DNA of 41,791 nucleotides from a virus, in IMG/VR virus record IMGVR_UViG_3300050134_000028, positions 1-41,791 of that record; one strand, 5' to 3'. Below, piece after piece: positions 13,238 to 22,621 of the stretch. Within the stretch, counting starts at the first letter, position 1; each line of letters starts with the position of its first letter. The translations under genes were made by a program, and so were the position numbers. A model generated the notes under the pieces. The model saw nothing but the letters and a program-made list of their open reading frames with translations. It was not told the DNA's origin and searched no databases.

Positions 13238-13903
13238 TTATGAGAATATCCCCGCGATCACTCCCCAGTAGGTTCCCGATGAAGCGTTGTTGTGAAACCC
13301 GTACTGGTTATTGTGAGTCCCCGAATCCACTCCCCAAGCATCGGTGTACAGATTAGAGAGCCCTGAATCAAGCTGATTGTTTCCGATAGCCATGGAGGGG
13401 TTAGATGTGGGTTCAGCCGTTTCGCCCGAAGTCCCGCCATCGACAAGCTGTGCGACTACTATGAGTTCCCCCGAATTCGTTTCCATTACTTTCGTAGTAA
13501 GGGCGTTTCCCGCATTCGTTCCAGTTCCCACGGCATACTTGTCGAGGGTTGCGGAGCTAACACCACTAAATTCATACAACCCCAAAAACTCGATGCCATT
13601 CGCTCCTGTACTCGCCGCAGCGGTCACGATTGTATTTCCTGTGGTCGCACTTGCCACGTACCACATCGTGATAGAGTAAGTGCTTTCACCCGAAGTAGTG
13701 GGAAGCTGGACTGAGCCCACCTTCGTGTAGGTATTGCCGATGTTGTCCGATATCGTAGCGGTAGGGGTAGCTCCACTATTGCCTACCGCGACTGCGAAAG
13801 CGACCAGCATATTGCCTGTGGCGGGGTGAGAGGCGTATGTTGCGGAGAGACTCGACGTAATCGGATCGATGTAGGCGACTGTGTTCTGTACTTTAGTTGG
13901 CAT
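13238..13903 (-). CDS. Putative beta-sandwich tail or adhesin protein (221 aa)
   Basis: The sequence is almost wholly Ser, Thr, Gly, Ala and Val strands: GNMLVAFAVAVGNSG, then SDNIGNTYTKV, SITMWYVASATTGNT and a C-terminal GTYWGVIAGIFS. The order resembles secreted or virion beta-sandwich proteins that begin with (G)NLLV.....DN.GN.Y. It probably forms a surface-exposed knob. AGGGGG precedes the ATG at 13903, and the 14-base promoter-like repeat lies just upstream, so it may have its own promoter. Confidence 0.7.
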   Translation of the reverse strand: MPTKVQNTVAYIDPITSSLSATYASHPATGNMLVAFAVAVGNSGATPTATISDNIGNTYTKVGSVQLPTTSGESTYSITMWYVASATTGNTIVTAAASTGANGIEFLGLYEFSGVSSATLDKYAVGTGTNAGNALTTKVMETNSGELIVVAQLVDGGTSGETAEPTSNPSMAIGNNQLDSGLSNLYTDAWGVDSGTHNNQYGFHNNASSGTYWGVIAGIFS

Positions 13904-13913
13904 GAAACCCCCT

Positions 13914-13927
13914 ATGGTTTAATACTG
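13914..13927 (-). promoter_or_regulatory. 14-base promoter-like repeat, copy 2
   Basis: CAGTATTAAACCAT again lies in the short gap before the gene starting at 13903. Start of transcription about six bases after TATTAA would give a leader of about nine bases with GGGGG as ribosome site. Confidence 0.5.
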
Positions 13928-13955
13928 TAATCAAGTTGCAAGATTTTGCAAATTT

Positions 13956-14591
13956 TCATCTTACTTCCAGCCCGTACACTGCGGGTTTCGGTTCAAAAAA
14001 TAGTAATCCCTTTACTGCGGCCCACCGTTTACGGACACACCAAGAGTTGAACTCGGGGGTTCGGTGTTTATGAGCCTCGGACATCTTCCTTCTTGTATTT
14101 AACGAAGCTTTTCTATCAACCGCCCACAGTCGAATTTTCTCTCTGGCTGCGTCAGATGGACGCCCCGGAATAAACGCTCCTTGCTTAAGAGCTAGGAATC
14201 CGTTTTTCTGTAAATTGCTACGTCCTTCTGGGGTTTGAACACGCCGTTTGGCTGATGCGGACATATTGCGTTTAGCCTCATCGGACTTGTCCCTGTTAAG
14301 CCCCTTTTGGTTAATCCAATCGAACCCACCCTTACCGCCTTTTCGCAAATTGTAACATAGCGGGTTGTCCCTATGCTGCTGGACGACCTCTTCTTCTTTA
14401 TGGAAGGCGGATTCCGCATCTTCGAAGGTGAAAAGGATTTCTTTTTGAAAATTACTCACCCCGTATTTCGCTACCGCTCTACGAATCAACGTTCCCGAAC
14501 CGAGGTAGGCATCATGGGGGTTACTGGTGCGATGAACACCGATGTAGTATCGATTCGTCACGGCATTCGTGATTTTATAGACTGTATACAT
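13956..14591 (-). CDS. GIY-YIG homing endonuclease
   Basis: MYTVYKITNAVTNRYYIGVHRT contains the two motif strands (VYK and YIG) of the GIY-YIG fold. KYGVSNFQKEILFTFEDAESAFHKEEEVV matches the conserved second half with its catalytic Glu, and GGKGG follows. The C-terminal half has NUMOD3-like DNA-binding repeats (SDEAKRNMSASAKRR, ARRKMSEAHKHR style). It resembles T4 Seg-type freestanding enzymes. It is inserted between two structural genes, starting two bases after the upstream stop, so it is probably translated from the late transcript. Confidence 0.9.
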   Translation of the reverse strand: MYTVYKITNAVTNRYYIGVHRTSNPHDAYLGSGTLIRRAVAKYGVSNFQKEILFTFEDAESAFHKEEEVVQQHRDNPLCYNLRKGGKGGFDWINQKGLNRDKSDEAKRNMSASAKRRVQTPEGRSNLQKNGFLALKQGAFIPGRPSDAAREKIRLWAVDRKASLNTRRKMSEAHKHRTPEFNSWCVRKRWAAVKGLLFFEPKPAVYGLEVR

Positions 14592-14593
14592 GG

Positions 14594-15649
14594 CTAAAGA
14601 GTGATTTTCCCCGCGTTCTCGTCCTGACCACCCTCAGGTTCTAATACGCCGTTTTCGTCGCTTTCCTCGGGCTCTTCGGGTTCAGGATCAGGAATATCCC
14701 CCTCGCTTAGAAGGTGCCAACGGTAACGATTCTTCGGGATGGGGTAATTCAAATAGCGCAACGAGGCGATATTCGGACGCCCGGGGAATGGTCCGACGAT
14801 CCGTCCGTCCATGAGCTTTACCAGCCAGTCGCCAGCGTCACCCGAGTAAAGAGCGGTATCCTTCCCCGCCGTAGCCGAGGGTCTGTAAATACGACCGTCG
14901 ATTGTAATCGTGCCGGGGATGCCGTCTACCGCGAGGTAACGCATCTCGTGCTCATTGTCCAGCGTGACCGCGTTGGTGAATTCTGCGGAGCCCTGCTTCT
15001 TGACCAAATTGAGCAGCTTGTTCTTGAACTGTGGACCGAGTGGGAGCGTGCCCGAAGGCCGACCCACCTGATCGTATACCACAACGAACAGCGGCTTGGG
15101 CTGCGTCTTGAGCGAGCGACCCCTGTACTGACGGATTACCCGAGCCACATCGCTTGTCGTGGCTTTCGGCGGTTTGTCCACTGAGAGATCGATCTTGCGA
15201 TACTTCGGCGGACGCTTAATCGTCTTGCCTGCGGTGACCACGCGGTTCTGAGTTTCATTCACGAACGACTGCGGGAGGTTGAAAGTGCCCGCATACGTCT
15301 TGATGAAATCGTCCTCGGTCAACTCCCCCGTGGTCTTGTCAGTGTCCGTCTCTCTACTCATCCCTTTGTAACAGTTGAGCACCGTGCTGTACGTCTGGAC
15401 GATCACTTCCTGCTGGTAATCCATCACGAGCATGAAGTGAGCAACCTCATCGCAGAGGACGTGAATCGCTTCTGCCAAGAGTTCTGACATCGCCTTGGGC
15501 TCATTCTCCACCAGCGGCAAGGTCATGGAAAACACAGTAAAATTGGGAATTCCGAGGTCTAGATTCAGGGTCACACGAGGGTTCTGGTCACGAATGACGT
15601 TGAGTTCCAACACTCCTTGTGGCGGCGAAATGTATCCCGTTTTTTCCAT
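14594..15649 (-). CDS. Structural-block hypothetical protein (351 aa)
   Basis: After a beta-rich start (GVLELNVIRDQNPRVTLNLDL) comes a helical region (about 50-110), a basic linker with PPKYRK, and a strand-rich domain (VRYLAVDGIPGTITIDGR, about 240-320). The C-terminus is an acidic Pro/Glu tail. No family recognised. It starts three bases after the stop of the 891-residue tail protein and precedes the GIY-YIG gene, which makes a baseplate or tail-assembly role likely. Confidence 0.72.
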   Translation of the reverse strand: MEKTGYISPPQGVLELNVIRDQNPRVTLNLDLGIPNFTVFSMTLPLVENEPKAMSELLAEAIHVLCDEVAHFMLVMDYQQEVIVQTYSTVLNCYKGMSRETDTDKTTGELTEDDFIKTYAGTFNLPQSFVNETQNRVVTAGKTIKRPPKYRKIDLSVDKPPKATTSDVARVIRQYRGRSLKTQPKPLFVVVYDQVGRPSGTLPLGPQFKNKLLNLVKKQGSAEFTNAVTLDNEHEMRYLAVDGIPGTITIDGRIYRPSATAGKDTALYSGDAGDWLVKLMDGRIVGPFPGRPNIASLRYLNYPIPKNRYRWHLLSEGDIPDPEPEEPEESDENGVLEPEGGQDENAGKITL

Positions 15650-15652
15650 CTG

Positions 15653-18328
15653 TTAAGTCTCTTGGAAGATGAAGTATTGGTCGCCTCCGCTGACCTCCCA
15701 CACTTGGTCGAGGCGAGGAGCGAGCAAGCCCATCTGATGCGTCTGATCCCAGTTGGCGACTTCACCAGTAACCACCAAGTTCACCTCGTTCGGCACTGTG
15801 GCGATGTTGGCTACAATCTCTATCCAGTTTGACGGAGGGCTGAGGACTGGTGTAACTCCGAGGTACGGCGGAAGCGAAGCTGGCGGTGACACGAGCAACT
15901 GATAATTTCCGTACTGGAGCGTCCATGCCGATTGAAGCAACGGAGCAACATTGCCAGAAGCAGTCTGCGGGGTCGATGCAATCACGTTGGGGTTTGGGAT
16001 CGAGAACGTGGTACTCGTCACGTCATTGATCTTGGCGGTGCCGTTTAAGAGGTCGCGGGCAGGCGAGCCCACTAACGCGCAACCGCTGATGGTGACGAGT
16101 TCTCCCTCATGCAGTTGCAACTCGGGAGGAGAAAGAGGTGCCGTGCTGGAGAGCGCCGTGTACGTATACGTCGCATTGTCACCGTCCGAAACGACATTCG
16201 TAATTATGAAAGTGATCGCTGGCAATGCCGCCCACTGTGCGGGCGTGAGCTTCGGTCCCGTCGTAACCTTGGTGAGATTTGGATCGGGCGGCAGGGATAG
16301 CCTGTAGCCCCATGCCGCTAGTGTAGTCGTGGGCTCGACGCCAAACAGCGTGTTCTTCACTTCGTTATTCCACTCAACAAGCTCGGCTGGGGTGAGGATG
16401 CCTGCCATCGCAGATGCCCCTAAGACAGGGGCTTGAATCAGCATTGGAGCGAATGGCGGCTGTTCGATCTCACGAATGATGATGCGAAGCGTATCAGTGA
16501 TACCCACAGGCACAGGCGAACACTTCTCAGGATTGAGCGGGCCCGACAGATAATCGGGGCAGCAATTGTTGACGTACTGCGCTTGATACAAGGTTTGGAA
16601 CTGGGCTGACAACGCCTGATACTGGGCGATGGATATCGAGGTAGCTGGGAAGTACGCGACATTACCTATATCGGACGTGAGCGGGTAGTCGGTCACCGCC
16701 GCTGTACCAGAGTCAGCCGTGGACGGGTAGTCGGCTGGCGGGGAGCCATACGAGAACGTAGCCGTGAATCCGATAGGGGCAACTGGTGAACCGCCGTACA
16801 GGATAGTGTCCGCAATCACTGACTGCCCATTCAAGAAAGTCGCGTCAAGTAGACCCGAGAATTCGATGGTCATACCGGACTGGAAATTATTAGCGCACAA
16901 TACGGTGAGCGTCGTTCCTTCGATCTGGACGTTGGTGACGTATGCGTTGCTCACGTAAGTCGCGGTGAACCCCGTGGGGCTCGCTGAGAGTACCGTCACC
17001 TGTTGTCCATTAAGGAACGCTGCGTTGCCCAGACCCACGAACTTGATCGTCTGCGGAGCAGGTGTAATTGGAAGCAGCGTGTTGTTCGCCGTCACTGTCA
17101 GCAAATTGTCCACAATCTGAACATCCGCGACGGCAGAAGAGATGTTCGTCCACGTGACGTTACCATCAACCGTGATGCCGCCAGCGGTAAGATTCCAGAC
17201 TGGTCGCGTTGCTCCGCTCTCGCCATTGCCAGTGATCGCGGTGACCATCTGGAGATTGCCATTCGAGTCCGTAATGACGAGCCCCAGCCCGTTTGTTTGA
17301 TTGGGGTTGACGAACGATGTGGTGGGTTTCCAGAACAGAATCGGGTTGATCGCCACGTAACCATTCAGGTTGTAGTACGCCTGCGATGTGGCTGTGAGGG
17401 TATTGTACTGCTGTTGCGTCACATACATCGGACTTATCAGACAGTCCAAATCTTCGCCCTCACCGAAGACCGTGGTAAACTCAAGTCCCACGTGTGCGGC
17501 CTTCGCGAGGTCGATGGCTCCGTAAAGGCTTTGGATAATCGCCTGTAGCTGGATCAAACTGGTGAGGGACTGCAACGAATTGGTGCCGCCGACGTTAACG
17601 CTGACCTTGATCGCGTTCCGGTCGGATTGGTCGTAGAAACCATCTCCGATGAACTGGTATAACTGTTCAACGACGATGTTGATGCCTGTATAGGCGAAGA
17701 TCACGTCCTGAATTCCGACCGCCGTGGAGCCCATTCTATAAGCAGCAATCAGGTCCACGAGCATCGTTTTGAAATTGAGATCGAACTGCGTAGGGCTGGG
17801 CCAGTAAGCACTCACGTACAGCGGATCAGCCCAACGGCGGCGAATATCGGGCGGCGTCAAGTAGGACGGGACTTTGTTAATGAGATCGTAGGCGTAGAAG
17901 TATTCGAGCCGCGACAATTCCTGTGCAATCGCTCGGAGACAGTTGCCCCATGTGCTCTGATCGTTGCGGGTCATGTAGAAATTTGCAACGGCTTGAATCA
18001 ATGAGTTGAAACGTGCGTCTTCATAAGGAAGCAAGTTCTCTCGCGGCTGGAGGTACAACTGGTCCGGGGCTGGGGTCTGAACCATGTACACTGTCGCGTT
18101 GCCCGTCTCCGCGACCGGAGGCTGAGGACCATTCACTGTAGGGTCGGCGAACACCAGAGAGGTGTCGGTCGTACCAGCTAGAAGAGTGACGAGTCGCCCG
18201 TTCAACCACCAGCCAGTGGTCAATCCCCACAATTGGACGACGTTGCCAACCGCGAACGTGCCCCCGCTGGTGACGGAGAGGGTGACAACGCTACCCGCTG
18301 TCTCGACAATGTTAGTTATTGTCGGCAT
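15653..18328 (-). CDS. Baseplate or tail protein with repeated beta modules (891 aa)
   Basis: Residues about 90-235 form a helical core (LPYEDARFNSLIQAVANF, LEYFYAYDLINKVPSYL, RRRWADPLY, VDLIAAYRMGSTAVGIQDVI) that resembles P2 gpI-like tail proteins which follow baseplate J. Around it are strand modules with the pattern LTV..NN...F.GL..A.FLNGQ.V..LSASP.GFTATY, occurring at least twice; a related module occurs in the upstream 1430-residue protein. The gene directly follows that baseplate-J-like gene with no gap, matching the J-then-I order of contractile-tail phages. It has Ser/Thr/Pro-rich connectors and no catalytic motif. Confidence 0.72.
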   Translation of the reverse strand: MPTITNIVETAGSVVTLSVTSGGTFAVGNVVQLWGLTTGWWLNGRLVTLLAGTTDTSLVFADPTVNGPQPPVAETGNATVYMVQTPAPDQLYLQPRENLLPYEDARFNSLIQAVANFYMTRNDQSTWGNCLRAIAQELSRLEYFYAYDLINKVPSYLTPPDIRRRWADPLYVSAYWPSPTQFDLNFKTMLVDLIAAYRMGSTAVGIQDVIFAYTGINIVVEQLYQFIGDGFYDQSDRNAIKVSVNVGGTNSLQSLTSLIQLQAIIQSLYGAIDLAKAAHVGLEFTTVFGEGEDLDCLISPMYVTQQQYNTLTATSQAYYNLNGYVAINPILFWKPTTSFVNPNQTNGLGLVITDSNGNLQMVTAITGNGESGATRPVWNLTAGGITVDGNVTWTNISSAVADVQIVDNLLTVTANNTLLPITPAPQTIKFVGLGNAAFLNGQQVTVLSASPTGFTATYVSNAYVTNVQIEGTTLTVLCANNFQSGMTIEFSGLLDATFLNGQSVIADTILYGGSPVAPIGFTATFSYGSPPADYPSTADSGTAAVTDYPLTSDIGNVAYFPATSISIAQYQALSAQFQTLYQAQYVNNCCPDYLSGPLNPEKCSPVPVGITDTLRIIIREIEQPPFAPMLIQAPVLGASAMAGILTPAELVEWNNEVKNTLFGVEPTTTLAAWGYRLSLPPDPNLTKVTTGPKLTPAQWAALPAITFIITNVVSDGDNATYTYTALSSTAPLSPPELQLHEGELVTISGCALVGSPARDLLNGTAKINDVTSTTFSIPNPNVIASTPQTASGNVAPLLQSAWTLQYGNYQLLVSPPASLPPYLGVTPVLSPPSNWIEIVANIATVPNEVNLVVTGEVANWDQTHQMGLLAPRLDQVWEVSGGDQYFIFQET

Positions 18329-21300
18329 TTATGATCCCGTCGTAGAGGTTGGCGTTACATAGTTGATGACAATGTTGCCTGTCGTCAGGTATTCGGTGGA
18401 CGACACGGTGATGTCGCTTGCACCCGTCTCATCGTAAACCTGATAGGTAACAAAGTAGCTGTACAAACCGGGGTTGGTAACGTCCAACGGCACCACGATT
18501 GCGATCTTGCCGACGTAGGCCGAAGTCGTCGTACCGTTGATAGCATCGTTCTCACCGAAGATATAGAACGACCCGGGTACGGCGGTGCTGGCGAGATGCT
18601 GTGCCGCTGGGCTGTTTGCCAAGAAGTCTGCGACCGACGATGCTCGACGGAATAGCTGTCCTTGGTAGAACAGGTCAACTACTGCGTTGGCTTGCCCACC
18701 AGATGGAATGGTGGTGTCTGGCAGGACATCCAGCGATGTAATAAAGCTGTTTGCAGGCAAAGCACCAGCGCCCAATGGGGCGAACAGCGGGTCTTGAACC
18801 AATGGAATCCACACGGTATCCGTGGGGATGACAACTCCGATATCATACGAACCATCGGCCTTTGCACAGCGGAGCAGTGGCAACGAAACGCTGGTGACAC
18901 CTGTAATCGCCTGAACCTGACTGACGAGTTCCGACTGGTAAAGCGTACCCTGTGCGTTGTCGAGCACGATGCTGATAGCCGTGCGAATCTGGGGATCAAC
19001 CACCTCAGTCGAAGCGTTCGCCTGAAGTGTAACGGTCATCGTGATGTCCACTGGGCTCGCGACCATCGCTTTGATAATCACGTCTGCCGCCGCAGATTTG
19101 GTGATTGCGATCTCGTTGGCGAGAACCTGCACGTAAGCGGGGTACTCGGTGCTGATCGTGAAATTTTCTGTAGCGAAATAAGAAACCGTAACGGTTCCCC
19201 CATCTGGGATGCCGCCCGTGCCGATACGAGTCAATTCCCATGCATTCGTAACCGGGTCTTGGCTGAGCGTAAAGTCGATGTTCTCACGCATGACCAGATT
19301 GAACTGACCTTGGTTATAGGTGACTTTGATGTAGCGGTTGAGGTACGGAACTTGGGCACCCACCAAGGTCGTATACCCGATGGTAACGCCGTCCACTATG
19401 GCGGCCGATGCCGCAGCCGAACCCGTGATATCCAACCCACCGTCCGTAGCGTTGTACAGACCGTCCCAGCCGTCGAGCGTGAGCGTGTGGTACTGATCTG
19501 GCGGGTAAATTGGTACACCCGGAGCATAGCTCTCGGGCAACCAGATATTGTCCACGAAGCTGAAGGCGTTGTTTAACGGTGTCGGTATCACCCCGTTGAG
19601 GACCTGTTGCTCGCCTGTGATGAGGGATGGACGCTCGTACACCGTAAATTGGTTGTACGTGACCACCACCTGCTCGAAGTTCTGGATGGCGGACCCAGTG
19701 ACAAAGCCCGAATCTGGAGCCGACGCATAATCTGCGCTCGAATAAGCCGCCGTAAATTGCGACGGGGAAGCTGTGGCGATGATAACGATTTGACCACTCA
19801 GGAATGTGGCGACCCCAAGCTGGCTTAAGGTGACACTCGCACCCTGACCAAAATTATTCGGAGTAGTTACCGTCAGCACGTCGCCTGAAATCTCGATGTT
19901 AGTGATCGGCGTTGAGGAGGTCAGCAGGTTCAATCCGTAGGTGTGGTAGGTGTCTAGTGGAACGATGGTGTAATCAACGCCCCAAGTGTAGGAGGTCGAA
20001 AGGTCGGTGCTCAACACCGACAAGATGTTCTGCGGCACGCCAGTGGCACTGAGCGGCACGTCCATGGCGATGTCGATAATGGCGGGGGTTGCCGTACTCG
20101 CCGTGATTGTCTTGGTAACGGGGGCACTCGTTGTCGCCGATACGTTAACCTCATCTCCCGCCTCGTTCGAGCCTCCGAGCAACAGGAAATCTGAAGTGTG
20201 AATGAGTTCAACCAGATTGCTATTTACAATCCCCGTCTCCCCGGTCTGACCCACAACCGAGTCTATGGAGATGATAGGCTGAAGCGGCGGGGTGTAAAGC
20301 AGCGACGACTGAAGTCGTGCGAATAGCCCGAAAGTATAGGAGCCCGAAGCACTCGCGAGAGCGGCAACGGCAACTTTGTTGGTCGCTGGAATACCGTTGA
20401 TAAGCTGCGGAACCTTAGCCGTGGTAGCCCCCGAGCCTACATACTGATAGCACAGATCGTTCGGGTTGACAAAGACATTCCCGCCCACGTTATCGATTTG
20501 AGCGCGTTCAATGCCGAGGTAGAAAGTGCTCGATCCTCGGGTCACGGCAAGTTCTACGGCCGTGTAGATAGGGGAAGTCAGGGTGCTGAACGATGGAATG
20601 TTGAAACGGATCAACTGCGGATCGCTCAACGTGAGAGGCAGGTACGTCGGTAGGTTGCCATAGGTCCCCACGTTTCCGTATGTGAATGTGACGCTGTTGT
20701 TCTGCTGGGTAAGCGTCGTGCCCCGAGTGTAGATATCCACACAACCATAAACATGCTTCTGGCGGATTGGGTCCCAATCACGGATCATGTCCAGATCGCC
20801 AGCCGCCACGATGATAGCCGATATGATACCCGGCGTCTGTAGGGCAGCTACGAGGTAACCGTGGCGTGTGCTTGAGTCGATACCAGTAACGAGACGCGCT
20901 TGAATCAAAGCGGCAAACTGCGAGTTGGACTGTTGGTCGGAACCGTATTGAGCCGCCACGAGATTCGTAACGTTGATGCCCGCAGGAAGACCGTTTACAA
21001 TCGAGCGAATCGTACCCGCACCGACGTTGCCTACGGAGCCTGCTGTGGTGCACTCCGCTGGTACGGTCACCGCCCACCAACCCTGCACCGCGTTGTAATA
21101 GGAGTTCAGGTTAGCGACGTTGAGCACCGCCGACCCACGGGTGATGAAGTTCAAAGCGGGCGTGCTGGCATCTGCGATGGTTGCGACCGTCGCGTTTTCA
21201 GGAATCGTAATGCTCTGCGTGGGCTGTGTGTACGTGAAGAACGTCAGGATTGTGGTGGAGTCGGTCGCCCCGCCGCGAGTCAAACCAGCCTGCTCGCCGA

Positions 21301-22621
21301 GGATATTGAACTGGGTGTCGATCAGGGTTTGAGTGTTGCTGGCGTTCAAACCGTAGGCACGAGCGATCTGCTGTTTGTACGGGCTGGTGTTGAATGGATC
21401 AGATACTCCGTTGCCACTTGCATTGTCAATCTGGCTGATAGCCGAGATGGACGTGGAGCAGCGAGAGAACCACTCACGAACGCTCATGTTCGACAGTTCT
21501 ACAGCGACCGGATCGACAATCGCGTCACGAATTTCGGAACGCGGCGACAGGTCTAGGTTCGGCTGTTGTCGCAAAATTTGAGCTATGATTCGACCCGCGA
21601 TGTCCTGCTGACGTTGGAGCACGGGGAAATCCGTGGGGCTGACTACCTGAAGATTCACGAACCCGCAAGTCAGAGGACCGTTCTGCTGAGATTCATAGAT
21701 GGTGGTTGAGTTGGGGTTGGTCTCCTGAATGACCGTGGAGAACATCGCGTAAAACTCTGGGGCAGCGCCAAAGAACGACGAGGGCACATCCACCGTACTG
21801 TAATTCGTCGGCATCGTCGTCGAAGAGGTGGTGGTAACGGTCGTGTTGCCGACCGTGGATGTAGTCGTTTCAGAATCAATCACCGTGTTGACGGAGCTTG
21901 AAATGTCCTGCACCAGATCGCCGAATTGAACGAATGGCGGATTGATGCCTGCGGGGTCCGTCGAAAGCAGAACTCGCACCCCGACAAGGCTGATGTTCGG
22001 GGTTGTAAACGACGGAGTGACCCACTGAAGGGTGCAATCTGTCTGATCCTTGAATGCCTGAATACCAGATGGCGGGCCGAACTGGACGGCGAGGTTGCTC
22101 TGGAAAAAGATCAGCGAGAACTTGATGGTTGCGGAAACCGCAAGAGGTCCGAGGTTCGTCCACGTGATTATTGTGAGACCGCTGCCATCGGAAGTGGTTC
22201 CAGCCAATGCTAAATTCCACGTGGGCTGGTTTGCACCAGTCACGCCGCCGACTGTGGCGACCTGCACATTACCGTTGGGGTCAACGAAAGTGTATCCTGT
22301 TGGGATCGCGGTCAGGGAAGCCCACACACCGTAGGGATTGTAGTTTCGCCCGACGATCTGAATTGTGGTTTCTTCAACCGTAGGAACCAAAGGCACGCTA
22401 AAGGAGAACGTGTTTTGAGTCACCCCATTGACCGTCGCGGAAGTAAATGTCGTCACCGCGTAGGTCGTGTTGTAGGCGGATATTTCAATACGAGTTGTAT
22501 TCACGTCGGCGATAACCGTGACCGGGAGCACCGATGAGTCTACGGAGATCGTCTGAACGTTCGTGGGAAGTTGCGGCGTCACCAACGTAAGTGGGGTCAA
22601 GCTAGTGATCGGTGTAGGCAT
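18329..22621 (-). CDS. Baseplate J-like protein, very large (1430 aa)
   Basis: A region at about 470-650 carries the baseplate-J pattern: ITIPENATVATIADAS, an N-terminal AVTVPAECTTAGSVGNVGAG (TA...G..GNV..G), then QYGSDQQSNSQFAALIQARL and TRHGYLVAALQTPGIISA. Baseplate J forms the wedge of contractile tails. The protein is several times longer than P2 gpJ, with added N-terminal Ig-like and C-terminal beta modules, including one of the FLSGQ...ASPSQFTAAYSSADY type shared with its neighbour. It abuts both neighbours with no spacing, as in a single late operon. Extra domains may be exposed on the baseplate rim. Confidence 0.85.
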   Translation of the reverse strand: MPTPITSLTPLTLVTPQLPTNVQTISVDSSVLPVTVIADVNTTRIEISAYNTTYAVTTFTSATVNGVTQNTFSFSVPLVPTVEETTIQIVGRNYNPYGVWASLTAIPTGYTFVDPNGNVQVATVGGVTGANQPTWNLALAGTTSDGSGLTIITWTNLGPLAVSATIKFSLIFFQSNLAVQFGPPSGIQAFKDQTDCTLQWVTPSFTTPNISLVGVRVLLSTDPAGINPPFVQFGDLVQDISSSVNTVIDSETTTSTVGNTTVTTTSSTTMPTNYSTVDVPSSFFGAAPEFYAMFSTVIQETNPNSTTIYESQQNGPLTCGFVNLQVVSPTDFPVLQRQQDIAGRIIAQILRQQPNLDLSPRSEIRDAIVDPVAVELSNMSVREWFSRCSTSISAISQIDNASGNGVSDPFNTSPYKQQIARAYGLNASNTQTLIDTQFNILGEQAGLTRGGATDSTTILTFFTYTQPTQSITIPENATVATIADASTPALNFITRGSAVLNVANLNSYYNAVQGWWAVTVPAECTTAGSVGNVGAGTIRSIVNGLPAGINVTNLVAAQYGSDQQSNSQFAALIQARLVTGIDSSTRHGYLVAALQTPGIISAIIVAAGDLDMIRDWDPIRQKHVYGCVDIYTRGTTLTQQNNSVTFTYGNVGTYGNLPTYLPLTLSDPQLIRFNIPSFSTLTSPIYTAVELAVTRGSSTFYLGIERAQIDNVGGNVFVNPNDLCYQYVGSGATTAKVPQLINGIPATNKVAVAALASASGSYTFGLFARLQSSLLYTPPLQPIISIDSVVGQTGETGIVNSNLVELIHTSDFLLLGGSNEAGDEVNVSATTSAPVTKTITASTATPAIIDIAMDVPLSATGVPQNILSVLSTDLSTSYTWGVDYTIVPLDTYHTYGLNLLTSSTPITNIEISGDVLTVTTPNNFGQGASVTLSQLGVATFLSGQIVIIATASPSQFTAAYSSADYASAPDSGFVTGSAIQNFEQVVVTYNQFTVYERPSLITGEQQVLNGVIPTPLNNAFSFVDNIWLPESYAPGVPIYPPDQYHTLTLDGWDGLYNATDGGLDITGSAAASAAIVDGVTIGYTTLVGAQVPYLNRYIKVTYNQGQFNLVMRENIDFTLSQDPVTNAWELTRIGTGGIPDGGTVTVSYFATENFTISTEYPAYVQVLANEIAITKSAAADVIIKAMVASPVDITMTVTLQANASTEVVDPQIRTAISIVLDNAQGTLYQSELVSQVQAITGVTSVSLPLLRCAKADGSYDIGVVIPTDTVWIPLVQDPLFAPLGAGALPANSFITSLDVLPDTTIPSGGQANAVVDLFYQGQLFRRASSVADFLANSPAAQHLASTAVPGSFYIFGENDAINGTTTSAYVGKIAIVVPLDVTNPGLYSYFVTYQVYDETGASDITVSSTEYLTTGNIVINYVTPTSTTGS

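Noticed and set aside
18662-19576. Plus-strand frame inside the baseplate-J-like gene
   Set aside because: It is a shadow frame of the 1430-residue gene, rich in Arg and Cys without domain structure or ribosome site.
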